Positions 1-9,228 are shown, counted from the stretch's first letter. The stretch is 64,000 nucleotides of DNA from Rhodopseudomonas sp. AAP120 (GCF_001295845.1 NZ_LJIC01000015.1:124001-188000); one strand, 5' to 3'. Numbers and translations: made by a program. The notes: generated from the sequence alone by a model not told the origin.

Positions 1-1
1 C

Positions 2-1336
2 GTGTCGGCACAGCCCGCGACAGGCAAGGAGGCGCCGGCGCCCACGGCAGCGAAACTCAAGGACGCAGCATCTGGCCTACGCACATCTAAAGACTCCGGA
101 AATGACTGCGCTGGAGGCGAAGACATGCGCAAGTTATCCGCCTCCGCAAACAGTCCGGCGATTGTCTATAATGCCAAATTTGTGCCCGCTGGAGAAACCG
201 TCGATTTTGGACTCTCAGATACCGCAAATGCAGAAGGCTTTTACTTCGCCATCTTGACGGACGATAGCAAAACCCCTCGCGACGACAGTCGTCATCGTGC
301 GCAAGTGCGCAAAGCTGGCCCTAACGACGACCTGGTCGTCAAGCAGTTACTTTCTCCAGGGGAGAGGATTGTTTCGCTTTACGTCCGCACAGACGTTGCC
401 CCTTGGTGGTGGTCGAAGCGCAATCTGTACATCTACCAATGTAGCGACCGACGTCCCGTGAACGTCAGTTATGCGCCAGTCTATATAAGCCCCCAGGGCG
501 TCAGCTGGGCGGCCGCCATTGTTATGGTAGTATGCGTATATTGGCTCGTTTCGCGTGCATTCGCCTTCGTCTCGAAGAAGAAGCTGAGCGGGTGGGACGC
601 CGTGAACCCCATCCAAATCACCGCCGGTCAAGACCGTCGAGGAAGCCTGTCTTCTTTCCAAATTTTCTTCTTCACTATGATAGTGTTTTCGATGCTGCTC
701 GTCGTCCTGCTGCGAACGGGTATATTGTCCGATCTGTCGACAACAATTTTGGAGCTTATCGGGATCTCGGGCATTGGCGCCGCTGCTGCCAAAGGAACCG
801 ATAGTTCGAAAGGCAACCTATCCCCTGCGAACCTCACCTGGCTCCACAACAAAGGCTGGTATGACAGCCCCTCGGTAACCCCCCCGCGGGAACCGACGTT
901 TTACGATCTAATCTCCAGTGACGACGCATTCGACGTATATCGCTTCCAGAGTCTCGTGTTTACCGTCGCAGTAGGCGTGGCCCTGTTGATCGGCGGACTA
1001 ACGCAACTTGCCTCCTTTACGATCCCTCAGAACATCCTCGGAATCCTTGGCTTGAGCCAGATAGTCTACATTGCGGGGAAATTAGTCAGTCCTAATGATG
1101 CCGCCAGGCTTGATGCGGCCGTAACAGAGCTGAGGGAAGCCGAAGCAAAATTTCGAAAGTCAGCACTGACGCCCGGTAACCCACCTCCCGATCTGCAGTC
1201 CGCGATTAGGCAAGCTCCGACCGAGTATGGCGACTATCGAGAAAAAGCGACCGGCGCAGCCAAGCTCTTTGAGCAAATCGCTGGAAGATCGCCTGAGGAT
1301 GGCCGCTTGGCGCCCTCGCTCGGAATTGGTCCTTAG
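2..1336 (+). CDS. Multi-pass membrane protein, unrecognised, probably incomplete at the 5' end
   Basis: The frame is open from the first bases of the window, so the true start may lie upstream; the GTG at position 2 is only the first visible candidate. The 444 visible residues begin with a low-complexity Ala/Pro/Lys stretch, followed by a globular part of about 100 residues rich in Asp and Trp. There are then about four hydrophobic segments (near residues 165-190, 220-240, 245-262 and 320-345) and a C-terminal Glu/Ala/Arg-rich helix of coiled-coil type. I do not recognise the family. The order suggests an N-terminal extramembrane domain and a cytoplasmic tail, but topology is inferred. The end overlaps a decayed gene on the other strand by a few bases. 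Confidence 0.6.
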   Translation: MSAQPATGKEAPAPTAAKLKDAASGLRTSKDSGNDCAGGEDMRKLSASANSPAIVYNAKFVPAGETVDFGLSDTANAEGFYFAILTDDSKTPRDDSRHRAQVRKAGPNDDLVVKQLLSPGERIVSLYVRTDVAPWWWSKRNLYIYQCSDRRPVNVSYAPVYISPQGVSWAAAIVMVVCVYWLVSRAFAFVSKKKLSGWDAVNPIQITAGQDRRGSLSSFQIFFFTMIVFSMLLVVLLRTGILSDLSTTILELIGISGIGAAAAKGTDSSKGNLSPANLTWLHNKGWYDSPSVTPPREPTFYDLISSDDAFDVYRFQSLVFTVAVGVALLIGGLTQLASFTIPQNILGILGLSQIVYIAGKLVSPNDAARLDAAVTELREAEAKFRKSALTPGNPPPDLQSAIRQAPTEYGDYREKATGAAKLFEQIAGRSPEDGRLAPSLGIGP

Positions 1337-1646
1337 GCCATCTGGAGCCGAGCGGCGAACCGGGCGTCGTCGTCGGAGATGCCGAGCGTACTGCCAACCG
1401 CACCGAGAGGACGATGGCGCGCTGCGCGAAGTCCTCGAGTGGGAGTGCCTGGTCGAGGGGCGCCGGCAGCTGGCCGGCATGGGCGCCTTAGAGGTCGAGC
1501 CAATCGCGATAGACCAGGGCGACGGCAAGGCCGTCCTGTATCCTGGAGAGCGACGCCGGCCCGGCGAGCAGGCGGGCAGCGCCCTTGGCGGCCTTCTTGG
1601 GCCGGTCGAGGTTTGGGAAGTGCAGACGTATGACGGTCCTCATCGC
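1333..1646 (-). pseudogene. Decayed small protein gene with a YRDW motif
   Basis: Read on the minus strand, the first part gives MRTVIRLHFPNLDRP followed by ALVYRDWLDL and then an in-frame TAA. The same frame resumes at once with GAHAGQLPAPLDQALPLEDF, and a shift to a neighbouring frame gives TLGISDDDARFAARLQMA and a proper stop at 1333-1335. The pattern of an SRxQxxLAxxLGYRDWxDL core recalls small proteins common in alphaproteobacterial accessory regions; that family match is from memory. One nonsense codon plus one frameshift make this a pseudogene. Confidence 0.5.
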
Positions 1647-3062
1647 GGGCGCACGCGACGTCCAGGCGGGGCCATTCGACCTCAGGCGCCCTTGATGGGT
1701 ATCCGAGGCTTCATTCCGCGAGGTTTTCGCGATCCTGCCCCGGAGGCTGCGCCAATGTGGACGGCACTGCCGGATCGGCCGCTCCAATCAGACTGGGCTG
1801 AGGCCTAAGGTCTGTCAAAGAGCGAGCGCGGGGGGTGACCACGGCACCTACGCGGGCGGTGAGTCGAACCTTGAGTCCTCTCGCGCCGCCCAGCCCAAGT
1901 GCAGCTTCGACTGAAGCTCGAGCCGAAGTTGACGTGCCTTTCGGCGCCAACATGCCGAAAACCTACTGTAACCAAATTCCGTATTTACTCCGCGCACGGG
2001 CAACCTTTCCAGGAGCACCGCCCGACCGAAGATGTCCCGAACGACGGGCTTTTCACGCGGCTCAAGACACAAAATAGTCTGATGTTTCGGACCGCAATCC
2101 ACCCTCGGTCACACCGTTAGCAGACGCATGTCTCAAAATACCAGTGAGATCCTTCCTGCGCTCCCCAAGGCTAGTTGAGCGAAAGCGCGAAGCGCGACCC
2201 TCCGCCGCGGTATCGCTCCGGAGGATAACGCTCGTCATCAACAAATATCGACGGCGGGCCGGGCTCCCCGACGGAGAGGCTGGGCTTATGCCTACGCAGC
2301 CCCCCGAATACTCTTCGTCCGAGGGCCAATTGTAGTTCGTAGAGCCTCCAGCCGGAGTTCGCGTCGGCTGACCGGTCGTGTAAATTCAGTAGCTTCGCGG
2401 CGGCCGGGGTCACAAAGTGCGGTGGCTCACAGTGAGCAAGCACAACTTTCTACCGAGCATTGCATGACATTGGTGACGTTCGGCCGCCATCGGTTGAGAG
2501 AGATGCGGATCGATTGAATGTACTCAAAGCACCTTATTCATCATGACGCATTGGGCTAAATGCGACCTATAAAGAGCTCGCGGCGCGGCCGGTCAAGTAG
2601 GCCTCAGTGAAGCAAGGCTGACGGCGAGCTCTCATCATATTGTAGATTCTGTCGTTGTTCGGAAGATGCTGGCAAGGTTAAGCGAAGAGAGCCCGCAACG
2701 CTGCATCTTGTCCTGAAAGTCCTGATTGTCGGTCAGGTTGGTTAATTGGTCGATCGGCGACAACTTCAAGCCCACTTGCGCGTGACGTGGTCGCCGGGAA
2801 CGGGGCGCAGGGAGTCTTGCTGTTCGCGCTCGGTTCTTCCAGCGCGGACCGATTAAGTGAGTGAGATCCCAGCAAATGCCGGCCGCTATTTATCCGGCTC
2901 TGTGATGTGCCCGTTTGAGAGTGCTATTGCCCTTTGAGCCAGTTTGTCTGTGATTGTATTTGGAATAGAGATCCCGCTACGGGGCTGATCTTCATCCAAT
3001 CGGGGCCGCACGTTGCGACGGGTGCACACTGGTCTCCAGGACAGTTGGACGCCGCGATTTGG
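1647..3062. other. Gene-poor stretch of about 1.4 kb
   Basis: I see no coding region with a convincing start, ribosome-binding site and natural protein composition. The short ORFs here overlap on both strands, are Arg/Pro/Ser-rich and resemble nothing known to me. The stretch lies between a decayed gene and a deleted IS21, so it is probably decayed accessory DNA. Confidence 0.5.
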
Positions 3063-3505
3063 ATGCTGGTTGTGGAGACGATCGCCAAGATTCGCCGGGT
3101 GCAGTTAAGCCAAGCCAAATCGATCAAGCAGATCTGCCGGGAACTGCGGGTCTCGCGCAAGGTGGTCCGGAAGGTCGTCAGATCCGATGCGACCGAGTTC
3201 CGGTATGTGCGTGGTGCAAGGCGCGCCAGGCAAGGCTGACCGATTACCTCCTCGCCTCGACCTCGTCATCCTGACCGAGCCCGGCTATCTGCCGTTCGCC
3301 CAGGCTGGCGGCCAGCTCCTGTTCCACCTGATTAGCCGGCCCTACGAACGGACCGCGATCATCGTCACCACCAATCTGACGTACGGCAAATGGCCAACGG
3401 CGTTCGGAGATCCGAAGATGACCACAGAGCGCTAGACCGCCTGACCCATCACTGTGACATCGTCGAAATCGGCAACGACAGCTGGCGCTTCAAAAGCCGT
3501 CTGAC
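3063..3505 (+). pseudogene. IS21-family remnant: start of IstA joined to the end of IstB
   Basis: The frame opening at 3063 reads [20 protein letters not shown], then [20 protein letters not shown], the N-terminal helix-turn-helix of IS21-type IstA transposases. After about 55 codons the frame breaks. From about 3256 another frame reads [20 protein letters not shown] and [20 protein letters not shown], the Walker B and downstream part of the IstB helper ATPase. A further frame change near 3430 leads to [19 protein letters not shown], the usual IstB C-terminus. Nearly all of IstA and the first half of IstB are missing, so the element is dead. A second IstB fragment lies at 46.2-46.6 kb in opposite orientation. 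Confidence 0.8.
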
Positions 3506-3714
3506 ATCCCCCGTTGATCCGCGCGCGCCGGCTTCGAATTCCCGGCCAGCTAAGCCGCCAAGCACACAATCGCGAGTTCACCAGAGCGGTCCCTTTTGAA
3601 CGAAAAACGGGGGCCCATTTGGGTGATGATCGACAGGCAGAAAAACGGAGCGCCGCGGAGAACGTGCAGGCGCCTCCCGGCGGGGCTACCACAAACAACG
3701 GTGCGGACGCGAAA

Positions 3715-4152
3715 ATGAATCGGCTGATCATGACGCCAATCATTGGGCTGCTTGTCGCCACGGCGTCCGCCGAGCCCATCGATCCTAGCAGGATCCGCGT
3801 GATCGATGGTGACACCATCCGGGTCGATCGTAGGCTGCCCTATCAAAGGCTGGGATGGCTTCAATCCGCCCGAAACCCGTCAAGCAAAGACTCGCTCCGA
3901 GCGCGAGCTCGGCGTCCCGCCACTGCTCGGCTTGGGGAGATCACACAGGCGAGTAAGCTCGACTACACGAAGGTACCTTGCTCCTGCAGGCTGGGCACCG
4001 AAGGAACCATGCCCTGCAACTTTCGACGGCGCCGCGGAGCGCTCAAGGCAAACGGCGTCGATGTTGGTGAGATCCCGAGAAAAGAAGGGTTAGCCGTGCG
4101 GTCCTTGTGCGGCCCAACGAGTTATCCCAAAACACCAACCCCTTGGCGGTAA
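3715..4152 (+). pseudogene. Thermonuclease (staphylococcal nuclease-like) gene with two frameshifts
   Basis: The gene starts with a signal peptide (MNRLIMTPIIGLLVATASA) and then reads RIRVIDGDTIRVD, the first catalytic block of SNase-fold thermonucleases. The next block, GFNPPETRQAKTRSERELG, lies in the second frame (about 3850-3915). The end, with ITQASKLDYTKVPCSCRLGT and LKANGVDVGEI, is back in the first frame. Two compensating indels therefore break the catalytic core. An intact relative would be an exported nuclease of about 145 residues; this copy is expected to be inactive. Confidence 0.7.
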
Positions 4153-4174
4153 GCCGCGACCGAAATTGTCGTAT

Positions 4175-4363
4175 CTAGAGGGGCGCTTCGGTTCGAGGCT
4201 CGCCTTCGTTCGACGTTCTGCTATCGTGCCTCCGGCGGAGCGCTGTCTCCAGCACAGTCATCTGAAGAAGGTACACCGCATGTTCGAGTTCCAGTTGCCG
4301 GGCTGCGCCGAGGCATTTCTCGAGTCCGTCTATTAGCTGCTCGAATAGATCGTCCCGATTCAT
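4175..4363 (-). CDS. Small helical protein downstream of luxI
   Basis: This is a 62-residue protein starting MNRDDLFEQLIDGLEKCLGA and continuing with a hydrophobic helix (HAVYLLQMTVLETALRR). The ATG at 4363 is preferred to longer versions because only the sequence from this Met has natural composition, and GGATCGAAG lies just upstream. It follows luxI on the same strand at a distance of about 200 bp, so it may belong to the quorum-sensing locus or its regulon. No domain is recognised. It is too short for an enzyme; a small regulator or adaptor is possible but speculative. Confidence 0.5.
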   Translation of the reverse strand: MNRDDLFEQLIDGLEKCLGAARQLELEHAVYLLQMTVLETALRRRHDSRTSNEGEPRTEAPL

Positions 4364-4571
4364 GTCTTCGATCCGGTGGATGCGTATGGTTAATAGCACT
4401 ACGAACTCGCGTGCCGAGGGCGAAGCCCGGCTGATCGAAGACGGGCTGCAACTCGTGCGTATATTCCAACAGATTCGAGATGTTGAACTCCGCCGCGGAG
4501 TCATTGCCGCGGCGGAGGCCGCGCTTCTGTGTCAGCAGGCGAGATCTTCGCCGGGACGCCAACTCTCCTGA

Positions 4572-5210
4572 TCAGTTCGAGGCAGCTCGGCTCAACCCGC
4601 TCTTCTCCATCGCGGCGAGCATTGGGCGGTCATCGCCGCGCGTCTCTCTGAGACGCAGCAGAGTGCGCTGGTCGAAGGCCGCCGTCACAGCCACCACGCT
4701 GTCCTTACCGACCTCGTGGGGAACTCCCAGTGGAGCGACCCTAAAGTGCAGTTGAACCAGGCGAAGTAGCCAGATGGGGTTCATCTCGATGATGATCTTC
4801 GAGACCCCGTTTTGAATTCCCCACTCCACGATTCCTGAGAGGAGCATGTTGCCGATTGGGCTCAGCATCCGCCCGCGATCACGGCACCCCGGTGCAACGC
4901 AATAGCGCGTCCACTCCCAAACGTCGGCGGCGGCGGGCGGCTCGTCATCGCAGAGATGACGAAGAACGGTCGAGAGCAAATTGGGCCGGATCGACGGAAG
5001 AAGCCGTTGATATCCGAGCAGCTTCTGGTCCTCCACATAGAGCATGTGAACGGCATGGCCGTCGTCAAACTGGTCGACCTCGCGACCGTCTGCTCGCCGC
5101 AACTCCTCCCAACCCATTTCGTCGACGAACACAGAGTGGCGCAGCCGGAACGCCTGCTCCATCAGGCCCTCGTACTGCGTAAAATTCTCAGCGGTAACAA
5201 GGTGGATCAC
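4572..5210 (-). CDS. luxI: Acyl-homoserine-lactone synthase (LuxI family)
   Basis: LuxI enzymes make homoserine-lactone signals from S-adenosylmethionine and an acyl donor in the cytoplasm. The 212-residue length is normal. The conserved residues are in place: R24, F28, W34 (RLRHSVFVDEMGWE), D46 and D49, R69 in YQR, and E99 and R102 in WEWTR. The sequence resembles the BjaI/RpaI/BraI branch of Bradyrhizobium and Rhodopseudomonas, which uses branched-chain or aromatic acyl-CoA. The substrate here cannot be read from sequence, so an aryl- or isovaleryl-type signal is an inference. luxR lies 89 bp upstream on the same strand, with an inverted repeat in the gap that fits a lux box. Confidence 0.93.
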   Translation of the reverse strand: MIHLVTAENFTQYEGLMEQAFRLRHSVFVDEMGWEELRRADGREVDQFDDGHAVHMLYVEDQKLLGYQRLLPSIRPNLLSTVLRHLCDDEPPAAADVWEWTRYCVAPGCRDRGRMLSPIGNMLLSGIVEWGIQNGVSKIIIEMNPIWLLRLVQLHFRVAPLGVPHEVGKDSVVAVTAAFDQRTLLRLRETRGDDRPMLAAMEKSGLSRAASN

Positions 5211-5273
5211 TCCGAGATCTCCTCTCCAACGTGATTGTTGGGACGGATAGTCGCCATGATCATACTTTCTGAG

Positions 5274-5293
5274 AAGTACGCTTTTCCGTACCT
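5274..5293. promoter_or_regulatory. Candidate lux box upstream of luxI
   Basis: The luxR-luxI gap contains GTACG, six bases (CTTTTC) and CGTAC, a perfect 5-bp inverted repeat. It extends with one mismatch per arm to a 20-bp dyad. Its length and its place about 65 bp before the luxI start match LuxR-family binding sites. The natural reading is positive feedback of LuxR with signal on luxI. No binding data are implied. Confidence 0.55.
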
Positions 5294-5299
5294 TGACAG

Positions 5300-6022
5300 T
5301 TAGTGAATCACGCCGGCTCGCATCGCTTGAACGACCGCCTGGACCCGATTCACAACTTGAAATTTCGATTTGATCTGCCGGGCCACTTTATCAACGAGGT
5401 GTTCCGACACCTGAAGTATTCGTGCTATCTCCCAATCGGTTTTGCCTTCGGCGATCCAGTGAAGGACGTCGGCCTCTCGGATCGTGAGAGTGACGGGGGC
5501 GGGCGGCCGCTCTCTCAGATGCGCGGCGCGGGCGAATGAATAGATCGCCATCATCTGCACTGGCCCTCTGAGGTGCGGCGGCAGTTCGGTCATCGCCCCC
5601 GCGATCGAGAGACCTGCCGAATGACCGTCCAACGTTACCATCGGCACGGTGAAGCCCTCCTTGAGCCCGAACTCGGCAGCCTCCCCGAGGATGCGGTGGC
5701 CTGCCGGCGAATCGTGATCCCAAAGCTCGGTCCAGGAAAACGGGACCATAGAGCTCGTTACCCTCCGAATTGCTGGATCGGTGAAAATATACCCCTTTGA
5801 GAAGTAGCGCCGGCTCCAAACATCTGGCCATTGATGAAGTACAACGTTCGCGATCTGCTCTTTGGCCGATGTGCCGGGAGTCGGGATAACGCCCGCGATC
5901 ACGTGCGAGAAGCCATGAACCTGCACGGCGGCCAACAACGCCAGCGCGACGGCGTCGGGTGTGTCCGCGCGCTCCACGTTACCGACAAAGTGAAGTGTTT
6001 CGTCCAAGGCGCGCCGCGACAT
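5300..6022 (-). CDS. luxR: LuxR-family quorum-sensing transcriptional regulator
   Basis: The 240-residue protein has an N-terminal autoinducer-binding domain (residues 1-160) and a C-terminal LuxR-type helix-turn-helix (about 175-238). In the first, W..Y..Y..DP is seen in WPDVWSRRYFSKGYIFTDP. The second begins LTIREADVLHWIAEGKTDWE and continues IARILQVSEHLVDKV. The frame extends 23 codons further upstream, but MSRRALDETLHFVG is where family members usually begin. It lies directly upstream of luxI, the standard arrangement for a signal receptor controlling its own synthase. A perfect TGCAAC-N5-GTTGCA inverted repeat at 6074-6090 lies just before the start and could be an operator. Confidence 0.9.
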   Translation of the reverse strand: MSRRALDETLHFVGNVERADTPDAVALALLAAVQVHGFSHVIAGVIPTPGTSAKEQIANVVLHQWPDVWSRRYFSKGYIFTDPAIRRVTSSMVPFSWTELWDHDSPAGHRILGEAAEFGLKEGFTVPMVTLDGHSAGLSIAGAMTELPPHLRGPVQMMAIYSFARAAHLRERPPAPVTLTIREADVLHWIAEGKTDWEIARILQVSEHLVDKVARQIKSKFQVVNRVQAVVQAMRAGVIH

Positions 6023-6349
6023 ATCGCCTTGCCCCGTGCAACTACGAAATTCTAGGTCATCAGACGCTGATCGTGCAACGCCTTGTTGCAAGGTGATGAC
6101 GTTGTCTGCCGGTCTCCGCGGCCATTACCGCAACGCTCCACCAGACGGCGGTCGCCGCGAAGCAGCAGCCCGCTCGAAACGGTGTCCGTCGGCGGGTCTC
6201 CGGCGCTCTGAAGCCGGCGGCCGCTGCCCTGATTCCTGGTGACGCTCTAAATGTGGCGCTTCGCCCCGCGACCTTGGGCTTCGCGACGCGCGGATGCGTC
6301 AAATCCTAGCGACATTGCGTTGGCAACTCAGGCACGTCCAGGTGACGAC
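6023..6349. other. Intergenic region upstream of luxR
   Basis: No credible gene is seen. The stretch carries the TGCAAC-N5-GTTGCA inverted repeat at 6074-6090 and passes into the left edge of the prophage remnants. Confidence 0.4.
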
Positions 6350-6755
6350 ATGGGATGGGCATGGCTCAGCTGGTTGTTCAGCGGGAAGCGGCGCTTGGTG
6401 CCGGCTGCAGGGCTGCGCTCGGCTGTCACCGAGGACAATTCCGCGCTGGCGGAAGACTGGGGGAGAGGATTTGCTGCGCCTGTTCGCCCGACGACGCAGA
6501 CGACGCGAACGCTGCCCCCGGCCGCTTCATCGGCGCAATCGCGCCGACCGCCGGGCCCGCGCGGCAAGTGGTACGCCAAGAACGGCACCACCCGCACCGC
6601 CGGCCCGTTCGAGACCGAGACCGAAGGCCAAGGTGGCGATGGCCAGCGACGGCGTCGACGATGCCGCGCAGTGGGTCGAGCAGAACGAAGGCTCGAGCGA
6701 TCAGCAGCCGACCGGCGATGCCGCGCCGGCGGCCACGCCCGGCACCGGGGCCTGA
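6350..6755 (+). pseudogene. Prophage-type hypothetical gene, frameshifted
   Basis: One frame gives MGWAWLSWLFSGKRRLVPAA followed by a Pro/Arg stretch and GKWYAKNGTTRTAGPFETE. A second frame finishes with MASDGVDDAAQWVEQNEGSS and DAAPAATPGTGA before a stop at 6753-6755. The two halves make one plausible short protein only with a frame change near 6620-6650. It sits four bases upstream of a DnaT-like head-tail gene in the same direction, so I read it as a neighbouring prophage morphogenesis gene. The family is not recognised. Confidence 0.4.
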
Positions 6756-6758
6756 TCG

Positions 6759-7326
6759 ATGCCGCTGGTTCTGGAAGACGACACGGGGCGCGCCGAAGCG
6801 GAGAGCTACGTCAGCGCCGCGAATTGCGCGTCCTATGCCGTCTCACGCGGTTTCGCGTTCGACATCACCGACACGGTGGCGACGGAAGCGACGTTGCGCC
6901 GCGCCACTGCCTTTGTGGATGCCTATCGGGCGCGGCTCCCAGGTTATCGGGTCAAGCGTCGCGGTCAGGCCTTGGCGTGGCCGCGCGCCGCGGCATACAG
7001 CGACGTGCCGTTGGGGGCCGCAGTCCATGCGCCTATTGCGGCGGGGCCTTCAACCCGGGCTACGACCACATCCCATCCGACGAGGTTCCGGCGGAGATCA
7101 TTCGCGCAACCTGCGAAACCGCGGTGCGCGAACTTGCCGCGCCTAGCTCGCTGATGCAAGATCTCGAGCGAGGCGGCGCGATCAGCAGATCACGGTCGGC
7201 TCGGTATCGATCACCTAAGCCGGCAGCGCACGGGCTGGCACCACCCACCCGATCATCGAAACCATCCTGGCTCCAATACTCGTTGCGGGAAGCGAGAGGC
7301 TCTTCGGAACGATATCGCGACGTTAA
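6759..7326 (+). pseudogene. DnaT-like / head-tail connector phage gene with frameshifts
   Basis: The start, MPLVLEDDTGRAEAESYVSA, followed by ATLRRATAFVDAYRARLPG and RRGQALAWPRAAAY, is typical of small phage proteins annotated as DnaT-like ssDNA-binding or head-tail connector proteins. Around 7025-7035 the match moves to another frame, IPSDEVPAEIIRATCETAVR and LAAPSSLMQDLERGGA. Near 7225 it moves again to THPIIETILAPILVAGSERL and a stop at 7324-7326. An intact member is about 180 residues, so the length is preserved and two indels have disrupted it. This marks 6.3-8.1 kb as prophage remains. Confidence 0.65.
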
Positions 7327-7656
7327 TCGTCGGAGAACTTCACGTCGAGGAAGGCCCCTAAAGTAGCGCTGATTCGTGGTTGTGCACGAGGCAAGCTCGG
7401 GCTCTGTTGCGTTTGCGAGAGCAACTTCGACGATTTCGACATCGTCAGCGAACTGTGGTCCATCCGACGCACGGGAGCAGTAACTGAAGAGCTGTTCTAA
7501 ACCCATCGAGATCTTGACCACCCTGACGTTGTCACTCGCGAAATCTATCGTAGCGCTGCTTAGATCGGCTTGGACGACGTTCATCCAATCGAAGTAGTTC
7601 TTGTTCGACCGTCCGCCACGTAAACGAACCCGAAAGTACCCCATCCGTCTCGCCAT
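7060..7656 (-). CDS. Unrecognised protein opposite the phage remnants
   Basis: A strong ribosome-binding site (GAGAGGAAG) lies six bases before the ATG at 7656. The first 110 residues, MARRMGYFRVRLRGGRSNKN through DWMNVVQADLSSATIDFASD and GLEQLFSYCSR, look like a real folded protein. The frame then runs antisense through the end of the DnaT-like remnant to a stop at 7060 and becomes Arg/Ser-rich. The original gene probably ended near 7330, and the tail is an accident of later joining. No family is recognised. Confidence 0.5.
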   Translation of the reverse strand: MARRMGYFRVRLRGGRSNKNYFDWMNVVQADLSSATIDFASDNVRVVKISMGLEQLFSYCSRASDGPQFADDVEIVEVALANATEPELASCTTTNQRYFRGLPRREVLRRLTSRYRSEEPLASRNEYWSQDGFDDRVGGASPCAAGLGDRYRADRDLLIAPPRSRSCISELGAASSRTAVSQVARMISAGTSSDGMWS

Positions 7657-7727
7657 AGCTTCCTCTCGGCGCCTCGGATATCGATGCGTCTCCATAAGCG
7701 TCAGTCCCGCACACCGTCTATGGCGCA

Positions 7728-8035
7728 TTGAAGAATCTCTTCTTCGACGCAGCGCTGACGCGGGACGTGCCGCAGATCTCACCCGATCCGGCCGACCCGC
7801 TACCGCCGGGGCTGCGTCGTATCCATGCAAGACGCTTGGGACCGCGTACGCCTACTATCGAGCAAATGGCATCGTGCAGGCCAACGACCGCCAGGTTCTG
7901 GTGCTGGCCGCCAGCCTTTCGGGGGTGACGCCGTTGCCGGGCGATCGGGTTGCGGTGCGGGGCGTTACTTTCACGGCGAACGCGACCAGCACCGATCCGG
8001 CTACAGCCGTCTGGGAAATTCAGGGACGGATGTGA
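7728..8035 (+). pseudogene. Prophage head-tail type gene, frameshifted
   Basis: The opening frame gives AALTRDVPQISPDPADPLPP. After a frame change near 7815 the other frame gives LGTAYAYYRANGIVQANDRQ, VLVLAASLSGVTPLPGDRV and TDPATAVWEIQGRM. This QANDRQVLV / PGDRV / AVWEI pattern is what I associate with the small tail-completion gene that follows the connector gene in Bradyrhizobium-type prophages. The role is inferred from that resemblance and the position. Confidence 0.45.
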
Positions 8036-8110
8036 GGAATGCGATGGCGACCGAGATCCCAGCCCCCGAAGAGATGTTGGACGAGAATCCTTCGCCAGCG
8101 AGCTTACGTC

Positions 8111-8389
8111 CTACGGCCTCATGTCCCTGAGGAAAGCTTTCACGGAGGGTACTTCCGGGTCTTCTGCGGCGATAAGCACGGCGAATTTCACGGCCGATTC
8201 ATTGTCGTCGGATTCCCGCGCCGCTTTGAATCCCTCCAGGATTAGAGCGACTTTAGAAGCATCTTCCGCCATCGGATGATTGAGAAAACTATCAACAGAA
8301 ACGATTACCTCGCGAAATCGACCGATTCCGCGCCAAGCGGCCATGTCCTTCACAAACGCAGCGACCTGTTCAGCAGTGTATGAAACCAT
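8111..8389 (-). CDS. Small hypothetical protein
   Basis: A GAGGAG ribosome-binding site nine bases before the ATG at 8389 selects this start over the one five codons upstream. The 92-residue product reads MVSYTAEQVAAFVKDMAAWR and ends DPEVPSVKAFLRDMRP. It looks all-helical, with a mildly acidic centre. It stands alone between the prophage remnants and the first block of island genes. No domain is recognised. Confidence 0.6.
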   Translation of the reverse strand: MVSYTAEQVAAFVKDMAAWRGIGRFREVIVSVDSFLNHPMAEDASKVALILEGFKAARESDDNESAVKFAVLIAAEDPEVPSVKAFLRDMRP

Positions 8390-8579
8390 AAGACCACTCC
8401 TCAAAATAGGTGGGTCGAATATCGCATCGCGGGTATCGGCACCAGATTATCTCGCTTGGGCCATTGCGGATCCTTTTGGTCGTCGGGCTTGCATCGAGTA
8501 TCTGTGACAACAATGGAACGCTGATGGCCGCGAACAGCTTCGAGGCGCTGATCGACCAGTGGGATCGAGGCGGCGCAGA

Positions 8580-8805
8580 TCAGTGGCCGAGCTCCGCCTG
8601 CATCTTCCGGCCGGCCCCCTCGACCTTGCCGGCGAATCACCTCTTCCGGACGACTCACCGATCAGCGCATCAGCGAGCCAACGGCGGACGTTGTCCGTGA
8701 CCGGTCGCTGGTGAGTCTCGCCTCTGGCCGCGATATTCCTAAGAAGCGACGCGACATCGGCGCTCCCCAAGCGGTAACCGTAGAGCAGCCGCCCCACCGA
8801 TACTA
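8580..8805 (-). pseudogene. Decayed copy of the small helix-turn-helix gene at 11.7-11.9 kb
   Basis: The minus strand reads GRLLYGYRLGSADVASLLRN and VTDNVRRWLADALIGES in one frame. It then reads GKVEGAGRKMQAELGH and a stop in another. The intact relative at 11656-11928 has GRLLYGDRWQLPMSRLVGVS and ends DRVEEAGRKMRAELGD. Nucleotide similarity runs through the whole length, so this is a diverged duplicate with a frameshift near 8640. The relative is a putative Cro/XRE-like DNA-binding protein; this copy is probably dead. Confidence 0.6.
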
Positions 8806-8851
8806 TGCGGTCGCTGCGGTTGGACTACGTCATCAGATACTCCGAGACTTC

Positions 8852-9139
8852 CTAAATGTCGTACGATGTCGCGACGTAGTAATACCCCGCATCAGCAATA
8901 GCTTCTTCAACAGCAGCACTGTTTTCGGTGTCAACGGAATCGTCTACCGAGGCGATGATATATCCGCTGTCGCGGTCCCAGAGCTCACTGACAATTCTAT
9001 ATTTCGGATTTAGCCCGTCGATTCCTCGATCGATATCTAAAGCCTTTGCGGCTCCGATGGCATCATCTTGATCGATAGAAGCATCACGGACATCAAACAC
9101 CTCCAGACTTTGGTTGCAAATTCCGATCAATTTCGACAT
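8852..9139 (-). CDS. Small acidic hypothetical protein
   Basis: The ATG at 9139 has GAGG nine bases upstream; a start four codons earlier lacks this. The 95-residue product begins MSKLIGICNQSLEVFDVRDA, is Asp/Glu-rich and ends DAGYYYVATSYDI. The fold could be a small alpha/beta domain. It is the middle gene of a minus-strand block (9383 to 8580) that parallels the block at 13.1-11.7 kb. The gap before it carries an intergenic sequence also found before the gene at 12568. No family is recognised. Confidence 0.6.
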   Translation of the reverse strand: MSKLIGICNQSLEVFDVRDASIDQDDAIGAAKALDIDRGIDGLNPKYRIVSELWDRDSGYIIASVDDSVDTENSAAVEEAIADAGYYYVATSYDI

Positions 9140-9170
9140 AGCCAACCTCAAACTTCTCGTTTCCCTGATA

Positions 9171-9228
9171 CCTCAATCCGGCAAGGCTTCTTGGCCGCCC
9201 GGAGTGAGGTCGATGAATGGTCGATCAG
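9171..9228 (-). repeat. Conserved intergenic element, copy 1
   Basis: On the minus strand the sequence starts at the TGA of the 9225-9383 gene and runs CTGATCGAC..CATCGACC..CCGGGCGGCC..GCCT..CCGGATTG. It ends about 30 bases before the next start codon. A second copy in the same context lies at 12587-12642. It could be a conserved leader, a processing site or a relic of a duplicated coding end. Confidence 0.5.
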
